Shown here one piece after another: positions 1 through 6,976 of a stretch of 33,142 bases of DNA. A program made the position numbers and the translations under genes. The stretch is from Deltaproteobacteria bacterium (lineage in GTDB: Bacteria > Myxococcota_A > UBA9160 > UBA6930). Each line of letters starts with the position of its first letter. Position 1 is the stretch's first letter. The stretch covers positions 1 to 33,142 of the forward strand of contig JAJDAR010000344.1 of the NCBI GenBank assembly GCA_029261775.1, in the 5' to 3' direction. The notes under the pieces are model-generated. The model was not told the origin of the DNA and made no database searches. It was given only the letters and a program-made list of their open reading frames with translations.

Positions 1-17
1 GGGGTGGGCCGGGAGAG

Positions 18-137
18 CTAGAAGAGCGGCTCGTCGTCGGGAGCGTACGCGGTGATCTCGCAGGAGAGCGAGATGACCTCGAAGCTCGGCGGCTCGTAGG
101 CAGCCTGCTCGCGGCGCTCGGTGGGGTCGAAATCCAT
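18..137 (-). CDS. pqqA: PqqA-like precursor peptide (39 aa)
   Basis: This small gene is absent from the ORF track. I translated it by hand from the ATG at 137 to the TAG at 18. PqqA is the ribosomal peptide whose Glu and Tyr are cross-linked by PqqE and carved out to make the cofactor pyrroloquinoline quinone. The core reads PPSFEVISLSCEITAY. Glu27 and Tyr31 keep the E-x-T-x-Y spacing of known PqqA (typically E-V-T-x-Y), the Pro is at the expected distance upstream, and an acidic tail ends in Phe, as I recall for Methylobacterium PqqA. The Trp common in other PqqAs is Tyr14 here, and the leader is longer than in the usual 22-29 aa peptides. AGGA lies 8 nt before the ATG. Transcription runs leftward out of the window, where pqqB-E would be expected. 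A related RiPP using the same scaffold is the alternative. Confidence 0.75.
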   Translation of the reverse strand: MDFDPTERREQAAYEPPSFEVISLSCEITAYAPDDEPLF

Positions 138-144
138 GGTCAGG

Positions 145-175
145 ATCCTAGCAAAAGGGTTCCGGGACGGGACAA
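145..175 (-). promoter_or_regulatory. possible promoter of the pqqA-like gene
   Basis: Reading the minus strand, TTGTCC is followed after 19 bases by TAGGAT, with TGC directly before the latter as in an extended -10 element. The -10 would end only 7 nt before the ATG, so the transcript would be nearly leaderless. The same AGGA may instead serve as the ribosome binding site of a transcript from further upstream. The remaining gap to the sulfotransferase gene shows nothing else clear. Confidence 0.3.
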
Positions 176-225
176 GCGGAAGCCTGGGAACGGTTCACGG
201 AGGCGCAAGCCGGCCGGCCGAAGGG

Positions 226-1239
226 TCAGCGGAGCAGCACGTCGCAGCCGGTCCGCACCAGCCGCACCAGGCGACCCAGGGCGTTGTGCTGGATGTTGCG
301 CCGGGCGGCAACGAGCGCCCTCCGCTCCAGCGCATGCCGGGTCAGCCGCAGCTTGGAGGGGCCGGCCTTCCGGGGCTCGATGGCCGCGAGCGCCGCGCGC
401 AGCTCCGGCCCCGGCGTGCCCCAGCTCTCGAGGTCGGGGTCGGTCAGCCGGGCCACGATCTCGCGACACTGGACGAGGCGACCCTCGTCGCGGGCGAGCG
501 CGGCCGCCCATTTGTCGACCGAGGCCGTCGTGGGCCGGGTCTCCCGGCCCACGGTGACCGGGTCGCCGAGCCCGCGCGAGGTCTGCACCGGTGCCTCCTG
601 CTGCTCGCCGTAGTCGACCATGCCCGGCTCGAAGGGCAGACCGAGGAACTCGCAGACGGCGGACATCTCCCGCTCCGGCTCCTCGACCAGGCGCTCGTAG
701 CGCAGCGGGTGCAGGTTCACGGGTTTCTCCCGCAGGAACCGGGCGATGGCGGGGACGTAGCGCTCGAGAATCGGGTTGTGGGCATGGGCGGCCCGGTGGT
801 CGCCGTCGAAGAAGGAGTCGATCACGCTCGACCAGACGGCGACGGGGTGCCGGGTCAGCACGATGTACCGCGCGTCGGGATACAGCTTGGCCAGGAAGGG
901 CAGCACCAGCGCGTAGGCGGGCGTCTTGTCCAGGAAGTGGCTGCGGCCCGAAGGCGCGAGCGCGCACTCATAGAGATGGTCCGTTGCGGCCCGCAGGGCA
1001 TCGAGGTAGTCCTGCTCGCCCTTCGGGAGCAGCCCGACGAACTCGCGCAGACCGAGCTGGGTGATCACGGGGTCGTAGGGCGCCGCATCCACCCGATCGT
1101 GCAGGCCGAGGTGCGCCAGGGGCGGCATCAGGTGCGGCTCGACCGGCGCGAAGATCTGGGAGTGGGCGCCCAGCATCCGGGCGGTCAGCGTGGAGCCGGA
1201 GCGCGGCGCGCTGATCAGGAACACGAGCCGGTCTTGCAT
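226..1239 (-). CDS. sulfotransferase family protein (PAPS-dependent type)
   Basis: The 337-residue product looks like a cytosolic-type sulfotransferase, an enzyme that moves a sulfo group from PAPS to an alcohol or amine acceptor. The 5'-phosphosulfate loop is APRSGST at residues 11-17. The 3'-phosphate-binding strand is RYIVLTRHPVAVWSS, with Arg130 and Ser137/138. HFLDKTPAY near residue 101 also matches the family. The ORF track extends the frame upstream to 1407, but the ATG at 1239 has AAAGAGGA close before it and starts directly at the first beta strand, so I use it. It lies 55 bp after the GH1-like gene and 88 bp before the pqqA-like gene on the same strand, suggesting one transcript. 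The acceptor cannot be read from sequence. No signal peptide is seen. Confidence 0.85.
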   Translation of the reverse strand: MQDRLVFLISAPRSGSTLTARMLGAHSQIFAPVEPHLMPPLAHLGLHDRVDAAPYDPVITQLGLREFVGLLPKGEQDYLDALRAATDHLYECALAPSGRSHFLDKTPAYALVLPFLAKLYPDARYIVLTRHPVAVWSSVIDSFFDGDHRAAHAHNPILERYVPAIARFLREKPVNLHPLRYERLVEEPEREMSAVCEFLGLPFEPGMVDYGEQQEAPVQTSRGLGDPVTVGRETRPTTASVDKWAAALARDEGRLVQCREIVARLTDPDLESWGTPGPELRAALAAIEPRKAGPSKLRLTRHALERRALVAARRNIQHNALGRLVRLVRTGCDVLLR

Positions 1240-1294
1240 GGAGTCCTCTTTCGGTGGCTCGTCGCCCTGGACTGAGCGGGGGCCGGGTTTCCGT

Positions 1295-2467
1295 CTAGCT
1301 CGGGAAGCCGCGCTCCGCTCCGACCTCCGCCCACCAGCGCCACGGGTCCGGCGCGCCCGGCGGCGGAAGCGGCTCGTCATCGGCCGGGGTGGGCGGGGGA
1401 TCCGCATGGTAGGCCCGCAACGGCCGCCCGGCCTCGACGGCCGCGGCGACCTCGGCCAGATGGATGCGGTGGAAGCTGATCCAGTCGCCGGGCCCTCGGG
1501 TCGGCTCGCCCGGGCCCAGGCCGGAGACCGAGAGCTCGACCGGGAGGTCCCCGTCGTTCTTGGCCAGCTCGTCCAGGACCGCTGCGAGCCCCGCCGCCCG
1601 GCGCTCGGGGTCGCCGCGGACCTCGACGTCCACGGGCTCGGGGAAGGCGTCCAGGCCCAGCGCGTCGTCGGAGACGGCGCGGACCCTGCGCAGCGGTCGG
1701 AGCTCCAGGTCCAGGAAGTCCACGGGGAGTTGCACGCGCTCGAGGTCGTCGTCGAGCAGGCCGAGCCGGCGGGCGGCAGGTCCTTCCATGAACGGGTCCG
1801 GGTAGCGGCCGCGACGCACGGGGTCGAGCGTCATCCGGTGGGCGAAGTCGCTCCACCGGGCCGCGGCGTCCGCGTCCGTCTGCGTATCGTCGACGGGGTC
1901 GATGGGACCCATGCGCAGCGAGAGACCGATCCCAAGTCCGCTCCGCTCCGCGCGCAGCGCGCGGCCCGCCTCGGCCTGCGCGAGATTGGCCACGTGCATG
2001 CCGCGCAGGAACGCCTCGGGCCCCCGGCGCTCCGGCAGCGCAGGAGGTCCGGCCCGGGTGTCGTCGGCGACGGCACCGAGCACGTCCTCGAACAGCACCC
2101 AGTCGCAGCACAGGTCCCCGAGGCGGCGCGCGACTCGCGCGGCGTAGTCGGCAAAGCGACCGACCAGGTCGCGGTCGGGCCAGCCGCGGAAGCCCAACGC
2201 GGACGGCAGGGCGCCTCCGTGGAGAATCGGCAACGGCCGTACGCCGGTCTCGAGCCAGGTCTCGACCTGGCGCCGCAGGGCGTCGAGGGCCGGAGCGTCG
2301 GCGGCCCCGCGGCCGCGCGGTTGGACGGCGCCCCAATCGATCCGGAAACGCACGCTCGGCTCCGCCAGCTCGGCCAGGCGCGGCGCGTCGGTCCACGGTT
2401 CGGAGGGCAGCCGACCGGGACAGTGGAGACCGAGCCGGAAGGCCTCGGGAAGACGGATCCGAGCCAT
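1295..2467 (-). CDS. catalytically degenerate glycoside hydrolase family 1-like protein
   Basis: The 390-residue product follows the GH1 beta-glucosidase barrel: RFRIDWGAVQP (about 40-50), PLPILHGGALPSAL (78-91), RFADYAARVARRLGD (104-118), DPVRRGRYP midway, VDFLDLEL, and the late HLAEVAAAVEAGRPLRAY. Both catalytic motifs are lost. The acid/base NEP reads FEDV (126-129), the nucleophile ITENG reads VSGLG (about 314-318), and the WSLLDNFEW segment is replaced by a Pro-rich stretch. It is therefore unlikely to hydrolyse glycosides, and may bind sugars or have a changed activity. The start chosen is the ATG at 2467; the longer ORF-track frame runs into the divergent exosortase gene. It is first in a minus-strand run with the sulfotransferase and pqqA-like genes. 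The 97-bp divergent gap upstream shows no clear promoter. Confidence 0.7.
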   Translation of the reverse strand: MARIRLPEAFRLGLHCPGRLPSEPWTDAPRLAELAEPSVRFRIDWGAVQPRGRGAADAPALDALRRQVETWLETGVRPLPILHGGALPSALGFRGWPDRDLVGRFADYAARVARRLGDLCCDWVLFEDVLGAVADDTRAGPPALPERRGPEAFLRGMHVANLAQAEAGRALRAERSGLGIGLSLRMGPIDPVDDTQTDADAAARWSDFAHRMTLDPVRRGRYPDPFMEGPAARRLGLLDDDLERVQLPVDFLDLELRPLRRVRAVSDDALGLDAFPEPVDVEVRGDPERRAAGLAAVLDELAKNDGDLPVELSVSGLGPGEPTRGPGDWISFHRIHLAEVAAAVEAGRPLRAYHADPPPTPADDEPLPPPGAPDPWRWWAEVGAERGFPS

Positions 2468-2564
2468 CGGCGGAGTGTCTCCGAGCCGGCCCGCGCCGCA
2501 AGCGCGCCCCTGCCCCGGGGCGACCGGCCCGGCAGCCGCGCCGAATGGTACGGTCCGTGTTTCG

Positions 2565-3431
2565 ATGACCGACTCCGTTGCGCCTCGTTCCGATCTGCCC
2601 GGCACCGGGCCGACGCTCCGCGAAGGGCTCTTCCTCGCGGCGCTGCTGGCCGTCTTTGCGCCGGCGATCGCATCGATGGCGAGCATCTGGAGCACCTTCG
2701 ACTACCTCTCCCACGGCTACCTGGTGCCCGTCGTCTCGCTCTGGGCCTTCCTCCGTGAGCAGCCGCTGCGGGCCGGGGTGCCGATCCGCCCCGATCGACT
2801 CGGCGCTCTGTGGATCGGGCTCGCGCTGCTGCTGTATCTGGCGGGGCTGGCCGCGCGGGTCGTGAGCCTGCAGGGCCTGGCCCTGGTGCTGGCGATCGCC
2901 GGCGGGGTCTGGTTCCTGCGCGGCCCCCGTTGGCTGCGCGCCGCCGCCTTCCCGGTGGGCTTCCTGATCTTCATGGTTCCCCCGCCCTCGGCCTGGATCA
3001 CCCCGTTGATCGTCAAACTCCAGGTCTTCGTGTCGAGCGCCGCCGTCGCGGTGCTCCACGGTCTCGGGGTCACGATCGCGCGCAACGGGAACGTGCTGGC
3101 ACTCGCGAGTGGCGAGTCGTTGTTCGTGGCCGAGGCCTGCAGCGGCGTCACCTCGGTCATCACCCTGACGCCGCTCGCGGTCGTGCTGGCGGCGTACGTG
3201 CTGCGCGGCTTCCGGGCCCGGGCGCTGCTCGTGGTGGGCGTGATCCCCTTGGCGATGGCGGGGAACCTCGCCCGGGTCGTCGCGACGGTGCTGATCGCCG
3301 ATGCGCGCTCCGTGACCTTTGCGACCGAGGGGCCGCTGCACGATCTGCTCGGGCTCTCGACGTACGTGATCGCGTGCCTCGGCATGCTCGGGCTCGCGGC
3401 CCTGCTGCGCCGCGGCGAAGCCCGCGGGTGA
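2565..3431 (+). CDS. exosortase/archaeosortase family protease
   Basis: The product is a 288-residue polytopic inner-membrane protein with about eight hydrophobic segments. Exosortases process proteins carrying PEP-CTERM-type C-terminal sorting signals, commonly linked to exopolysaccharide and surface proteins. The active-site Cys is in EACSGVTS (Cys192), followed by the conserved Arg in GNLARVVAT (Arg237) and a His in PLHDLLG (His259), in family order. The ATG at 2565 is used because the 30 residues before it in the ORF track are Pro/Ala-rich and unlike the family. It overlaps queG by 4 bp (GTGA). No EpsI domain is fused, and no neighbour in the window shows a PEP-CTERM tail or a polysaccharide role, so its substrates and subfamily are unknown. 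Confidence 0.85.
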   Translation: MTDSVAPRSDLPGTGPTLREGLFLAALLAVFAPAIASMASIWSTFDYLSHGYLVPVVSLWAFLREQPLRAGVPIRPDRLGALWIGLALLLYLAGLAARVVSLQGLALVLAIAGGVWFLRGPRWLRAAAFPVGFLIFMVPPPSAWITPLIVKLQVFVSSAAVAVLHGLGVTIARNGNVLALASGESLFVAEACSGVTSVITLTPLAVVLAAYVLRGFRARALLVVGVIPLAMAGNLARVVATVLIADARSVTFATEGPLHDLLGLSTYVIACLGMLGLAALLRRGEARG

Positions 3432-4489
3432 CTCTCAGCGAGCGCGTCCGCGCGCTCGGCCTGGCGCTCGGCTTCGACCGGGTGGGCTTTGCGCGGGCCG
3501 AGCCGACCGAGCACAGCCGCTTCTTCCGCGAGTGGGTCGCCCGGGGCTATGGCGGCGAGCTCGGTTGGCTGACGTCCCGTGTGGAAGAGCGCGAGGATCC
3601 CCGACGCGTCCTGCCCGGTGCGCGCACGGCGATCGCGGTGGCCTTCGCCCACGGCGATCCGATCGACGAGCCCGGCGCTGCCGGCGTGGCCCGCTATGCG
3701 CTCGGCGACGACTACCACGACGTGCTCCTCGATCGGCTGCACGCCTTCGAGGCGGGGCTCGCCGCCCTCGTGGACGGGCCGCTCGCGACCCGCGCCTACG
3801 TCGATACCGGCCCGGTGCTCGAGCGGGTCGTGGCCGCGGCGGCCGGCCTCGGCTGGCAGGGCAAGAACACCTGCCTGATCGATCGGGAGCTCGGCTCCTT
3901 CTTGCTTCTCGGCGTCGTGCTGACAGACCTCGAGCTGCCTCCGGACACGCCGGAGCCGGACCACTGTGGGAGCTGTCGGGCCTGTCTGGACGCCTGTCCG
4001 ACCCAGGCCTTCGCCGCGCCGTACGTTCTCGATGCCACGCTTTGTCTCTCCTACTCGACGATCGAGCTGCGCGACGAGATCCCCGACACGCTGCGAGAGG
4101 GGCAGGGCCACTGGGTGTTCGGCTGCGACGTCTGCCAGACGGTCTGTCCCTGGAACCGGCCCGACCGCCGGCCGCTGCTGCCCGACCCGCTCGGTCTTCG
4201 CGCTCGGCTCGCTCCACGCGACGCGTGGCGGGCGCCGACCCTCGCCTGGCTGCTCGATCTGGATGAGGAGACCTGGCGGCGGCTGACCCGGCGCTCGGCG
4301 TTGCGGCGAGCCCGCTACCGCGGCCTGATCCGCAACGCCCTCGTTGCGGCCGGGCACAGCAGCGACCGATCGCTGCTTCCGGCGCTGCGCCGACATGCCG
4401 AGGGACCGGACGCGCTCCTCGCCGAGCATGCGCGCTGGGCCCTGGGGCGGCTGGAGGCCGCGCCGCCGCCGGGCCCCAGCGAGGCCTAG
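3428..4489 (+). CDS. queG: epoxyqueuosine reductase QueG
   Basis: QueG is a cobalamin- and Fe-S-dependent cytosolic enzyme that reduces epoxyqueuosine to queuosine in tRNA, the last step of queuosine synthesis. The two [4Fe-4S] motifs are CGSCRACLDACP (about residues 180-191) and CDVCQTVCPWN (about 233-243). Further family landmarks are GWQGKNTCLI and LCLSYSTIE. The C-terminal part (RNALVAAGHSSD and on) resembles the HEAT-like extension of the family, and 353 residues is a normal length. The GTG at 3428 overlaps the exosortase stop as GTGA, which decides the start over the much longer frame in the ORF track. No other queuosine gene is in the window. The 3' end overlaps the convergent methyltransferase gene by 4 bp. 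Confidence 0.95.
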   Translation: MTLSERVRALGLALGFDRVGFARAEPTEHSRFFREWVARGYGGELGWLTSRVEEREDPRRVLPGARTAIAVAFAHGDPIDEPGAAGVARYALGDDYHDVLLDRLHAFEAGLAALVDGPLATRAYVDTGPVLERVVAAAAGLGWQGKNTCLIDRELGSFLLLGVVLTDLELPPDTPEPDHCGSCRACLDACPTQAFAAPYVLDATLCLSYSTIELRDEIPDTLREGQGHWVFGCDVCQTVCPWNRPDRRPLLPDPLGLRARLAPRDAWRAPTLAWLLDLDEETWRRLTRRSALRRARYRGLIRNALVAAGHSSDRSLLPALRRHAEGPDALLAEHARWALGRLEAAPPPGPSEA

Positions 4490-5034
4490 CGGCTCGGCGG
4501 CTTGCGGGCGCGCAGGGACGCGAGCTCGAGGGGTCGCTCGCCCTCGGAGCGGCCCTCGCGGTAGGCCTCGGTCCGGAGCTCCGGAAAGAGCTCGCGGAGC
4601 TCATTCGGTTTCAGAAGAAAGTCAGGGTTCTCAGGCCCATAGCCAAGCTCCCTCTGGCAGAGGGTGAAGGTTTCGTAGAGCAGCAGGCCACCGGGCGCGA
4701 GCAACGACGCGAGCGCCCGGGCGAGCGGGCGGTGCAGGTAGCGGAAGACCAGCACCGCCCCGAAGCGGCCTGGCGCCAGGGGGATCGCGTGACCGGTCTC
4801 GAGATCGGCTCGGACGCAGCTCACCGGCAGCCCCTCCGCGCGAGCCGCTCCGGCCAGCTCGCGCAGCGCCGGCGCCTGGCGATCGAGGGCGATCACCCGC
4901 GCGCCGAGGGTTGCCACGGCGAGTGCGTGTCGGCCTCGTCCCGAGGCCAGGTCGAGGACCGGGCCCAGCTCGCCGGCCTCGCGGATCGCCACGGCGTGGT
5001 CCAGCAGCCAGGGCGAAGGATCGGCGCGGGTCAC
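4486..5034 (-). CDS. class I SAM-dependent methyltransferase (TehB-like)
   Basis: This short 182-residue Rossmann methyltransferase has motif I VLDLASGRGRHALAVA at about residues 26-41. The acidic end of strand 2 is VIALDR, motif III-like residues are VRADLE, and motif IV is VLVFRYLHRPL, followed by LLAPGGLLLYETF. The FRYLHRPL...YETF pattern is shared by a group of small TehB-like methyltransferases found in many bacteria; their substrate is generally not known, and tellurite resistance should not be assumed. The ATG overlaps the stop of the upstream phosphodiesterase gene as ATGA, implying translational coupling. Its 3' end converges with queG and overlaps it by 4 bp. Confidence 0.8.
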   Translation of the reverse strand: MTRADPSPWLLDHAVAIREAGELGPVLDLASGRGRHALAVATLGARVIALDRQAPALRELAGAARAEGLPVSCVRADLETGHAIPLAPGRFGAVLVFRYLHRPLARALASLLAPGGLLLYETFTLCQRELGYGPENPDFLLKPNELRELFPELRTEAYREGRSEGERPLELASLRARKPPSR

Positions 5035-5831
5035 GCTCCGGCCGCTGAGCCGGCCACGCCGACGAGTCGACCCGGGAAGTCGCTCATCAGCCCGTCCACG
5101 CCCAGCGCCAGCAGGCGCAGCATCTCGTCGCTGTCATTGACCGTCCAGACGTGAACCTGCACCTCGTGGTGGTGCGCGAAGTCGATGAGCTCGGGCGTGA
5201 CCAGCGGCTGGCCTCCGAAGCTCGGCGGGATCTGGAGCGCCATCGGCCCGGCAGGCGGGGTCTCTCCCGCGAGGGCGGCGCGCACGAAGCCCAGCACGTC
5301 TCCGACCGAGGCCCCCAGGGCCGGCTCGAGCGAACGGCGCACGACCGCGTCGCGCAGCGCACGCATGGTCGGGTCCTCGGCGGCCGCCAGCAGGATGCGG
5401 TCGGTGCAAGCCGCCACCCGGTCGAGCACCGCCTCGATCAGCGGTTCGCTCGCCGCCTTGATCTCGATGTTGAAGGGTACGTCCGGAAGTGCCCGAAGCA
5501 CCTCGCGAAGTGTGGGGATGCGGATGCCCTTTCCACGGAACGGGAAGGTCTCCCCGTCCGGGCTGAAGCGGTAGCCGGCGTCGAGCTGCTGGAGCTCGGT
5601 GAGGCTGCGCTCTGCGAGCGGGCCGACCGCGTCGGTGGTGCGGGCGAGGTCCGCGTCGTGGAAGACCACGACCTCACCATCTCGCGTCAGGTGGACGTCG
5701 GTCTCGATGGCCATCGCGCCCTGGGCGACAGCGCGCTCGAACGACTCGAGGGTGTTCTCCGGACACTCGCCGCTGGCGCCGCGGTGCCCGAAGAGGAGCG
5801 GGCGCTTGCTGCCGAAGAACGGGTGGGCCAT
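5031..5831 (-). CDS. glycerophosphodiester phosphodiesterase, cytosolic UgpQ type
   Basis: The 266-residue enzyme should hydrolyse glycerophosphodiesters (for example deacylated phospholipids) to glycerol-3-phosphate and an alcohol. The family motifs are complete: HRGAS with His16 and Arg17, ENT with Glu25 and Asn26, AIETDVHLTRDG with Glu43 and Asp45, the general acid His58 in VVFHD, NIEIK in mid-sequence, and VHVWTVND plus GVDGLMSDFP near the end. No signal peptide is present, so it resembles cytosolic UgpQ rather than periplasmic GlpQ. It shares an ATGA overlap with the methyltransferase gene downstream. Its start is only 27 bp from the divergent dCTP deaminase start. Confidence 0.92.
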   Translation of the reverse strand: MAHPFFGSKRPLLFGHRGASGECPENTLESFERAVAQGAMAIETDVHLTRDGEVVVFHDADLARTTDAVGPLAERSLTELQQLDAGYRFSPDGETFPFRGKGIRIPTLREVLRALPDVPFNIEIKAASEPLIEAVLDRVAACTDRILLAAAEDPTMRALRDAVVRRSLEPALGASVGDVLGFVRAALAGETPPAGPMALQIPPSFGGQPLVTPELIDFAHHHEVQVHVWTVNDSDEMLRLLALGVDGLMSDFPGRLVGVAGSAAGA

Positions 5832-5858
5832 CGGGCGTACGTTACCTTACGACGCCCC

Positions 5859-6371
5859 ATGACCGTCCTGACGCGTGATCCGATCCTCGCCGAGATCGAA
5901 GCCGGTCGGATCCAGCTCGAACCCTTCGAGCCCGACCAGGTGGGCCCCGCCTCCATCGACCTGACCCTGGGCGACGAGATCCGGGTGATCGTGGAGGGCA
6001 ACGGGCCGATCCCGCTGCGCGCCGACGTGGACTACCGGGACCACACCCGGATCGAGCGGCTGGACGCTCCGTTCGTGCTGGTGCCCGGCGTGACGATTCA
6101 CGGCATCACCCGCGAGCGCATCACCCTGGCGCCGGATCTGTGCGGCTTCCTGGAGGGTCGCAGCCGCTTCGCGCGGTTGGGTCTGATGATCCACGTCACC
6201 TCGGCCTTCGTGCAGCCCGGCGTCTCGAACCGCCAGGTCCTCGAGATCAGCAACGTCTCGGCGCGACCGCTCGAGATCCATCCGGGCGTGCGGATCTGTC
6301 AGCTGGTGGTGCTGCGGGCCGAGGGCCAGGCCGTGTACCGCGGGCGCTTCGCCGAGCAGGACACGCTCTGA
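5859..6371 (+). CDS. dcd: dCTP deaminase
   Basis: The 170-residue trimeric enzyme deaminates dCTP to dUTP for thymidylate synthesis. VGPASIDLTLGDEIRV at residues 28-43 is the N-terminal family motif (usually VQPSSIDLRLG-like). FLEGRSRFARLGLMIHVTS followed by VQPG and VLEISN is the active-site core, with Glu129 in the position of the catalytic Glu. Length is close to the family norm. The ATG at 5859 starts a typical N-terminus, and the longer ORF-track frame overlaps the divergent gene. No clear Shine-Dalgarno sequence precedes it, so leaderless translation is possible. dtd follows 19 bp downstream on the same strand. Whether it is mono- or bifunctional (deaminase plus dUTPase) cannot be settled here. 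Confidence 0.9.
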   Translation: MTVLTRDPILAEIEAGRIQLEPFEPDQVGPASIDLTLGDEIRVIVEGNGPIPLRADVDYRDHTRIERLDAPFVLVPGVTIHGITRERITLAPDLCGFLEGRSRFARLGLMIHVTSAFVQPGVSNRQVLEISNVSARPLEIHPGVRICQLVVLRAEGQAVYRGRFAEQDTL

Positions 6372-6390
6372 CCGCTGCCGGCTGCAGGCC

Positions 6391-6840
6391 TTGAGGGCCG
6401 TCGTCCAGCGGGTGCTCTCGGCCGAGGTGAGCGTAGGCGAGGAGACGGTGGGCTCGATGGGTCGCGGCCTGCTGGCCCTGGTCGGGGTCGCGGAGGGGGA
6501 CGGGGAAGCCGAGGCCCGCGCCCTGGCCAGCAAGCTGGTCCACCTGCGGATCCTCGCCGACGAGCGGGGGCGCATGAACCGCTCGCTGGCCGAGACCGGC
6601 GAGACGCTGGGCGTGGTCTCCCAGTTCACGTTGCTCGGGGACGCGCGCAAGGGTCGGAGACCGGCCTTCACGGAGGCCGCACCGCCGGAGCGGGCCGAGC
6701 CGCTGATCGAGCTGCTGGTCGAGCGGGCCCGGGCCGAGGGGGTGGCGGTCGTGACCGGTCGCTTCCGGGCGCACATGAAGGTGTCGCTGTGCAACGAGGG
6801 CCCGGTCACGCTGCTGATCGACACGGAGCGCCGTTTCTGA
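6391..6840 (+). CDS. dtd: D-aminoacyl-tRNA deacylase
   Basis: DTD removes D-amino acids wrongly attached to tRNA. The 149-residue product begins RAVVQRVLSAEVSV as in the family. It carries the two active-site signatures SQFTLLGDARKGRRP (about 76-90) and, near the end, NEGPVTLLI, which corresponds to the cross-subunit Gly-cisPro motif. The start is a TTG at 6391, read as Met; no other in-frame start fits the conserved N-terminus. CAGG about 5 nt upstream is a weak ribosome site. It lies 19 bp after dcd and is probably cotranscribed with it. The downstream gap of 136 bp holds a weak promoter-like pair and an inverted repeat. Confidence 0.95.
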   Translation: MRAVVQRVLSAEVSVGEETVGSMGRGLLALVGVAEGDGEAEARALASKLVHLRILADERGRMNRSLAETGETLGVVSQFTLLGDARKGRRPAFTEAAPPERAEPLIELLVERARAEGVAVVTGRFRAHMKVSLCNEGPVTLLIDTERRF

Positions 6841-6896
6841 GCTCCGCCGGGGCGGCAACCCCGGGCCCGGAGGCGGCGGCGTCTTTCGGCCCGCTC

Positions 6897-6925
6897 TTGA
6901 CCGCACGCCGGCCACTTTCGAGACT
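6897..6925 (+). promoter_or_regulatory. weak promoter-like sequence upstream of the small secreted protein gene
   Basis: TTGACC is followed after 17 bases by GAGACT. The -35 is good, but the -10 matches the consensus at only three positions. It could drive the 132-residue gene at 6977 separately from dcd-dtd. This call rests on pattern only. Confidence 0.25.
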
Positions 6926-6943
6926 GAGCCACGGATGGATTGT

Positions 6944-6961
6944 CTCGCCGCTCCAGGCGAG
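6944..6961. repeat. inverted repeat next to the ribosome binding site
   Basis: CTCGCC and GGCGAG form a perfect 6-bp stem around a 6-nt loop. It ends against the strong ribosome binding site GGAGGAGAGG of the gene at 6977. In RNA it could affect access to that site. No regulator is identified. Confidence 0.4.
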
Positions 6962-6976
6962 GAGGAGAGGAAAGAC

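Noticed and set aside
284-613. 109-codon plus-strand ORF and other short Ser/Arg/Pro-rich frames across the window
   Set aside because: These are shadows of the sulfotransferase and other real genes, with low-complexity composition.
3428-4489. Reading QueG as a general ferredoxin-type protein coupled to the exosortase
   Set aside because: QueG-specific motifs are present throughout, so its tRNA-modification identity is firm.
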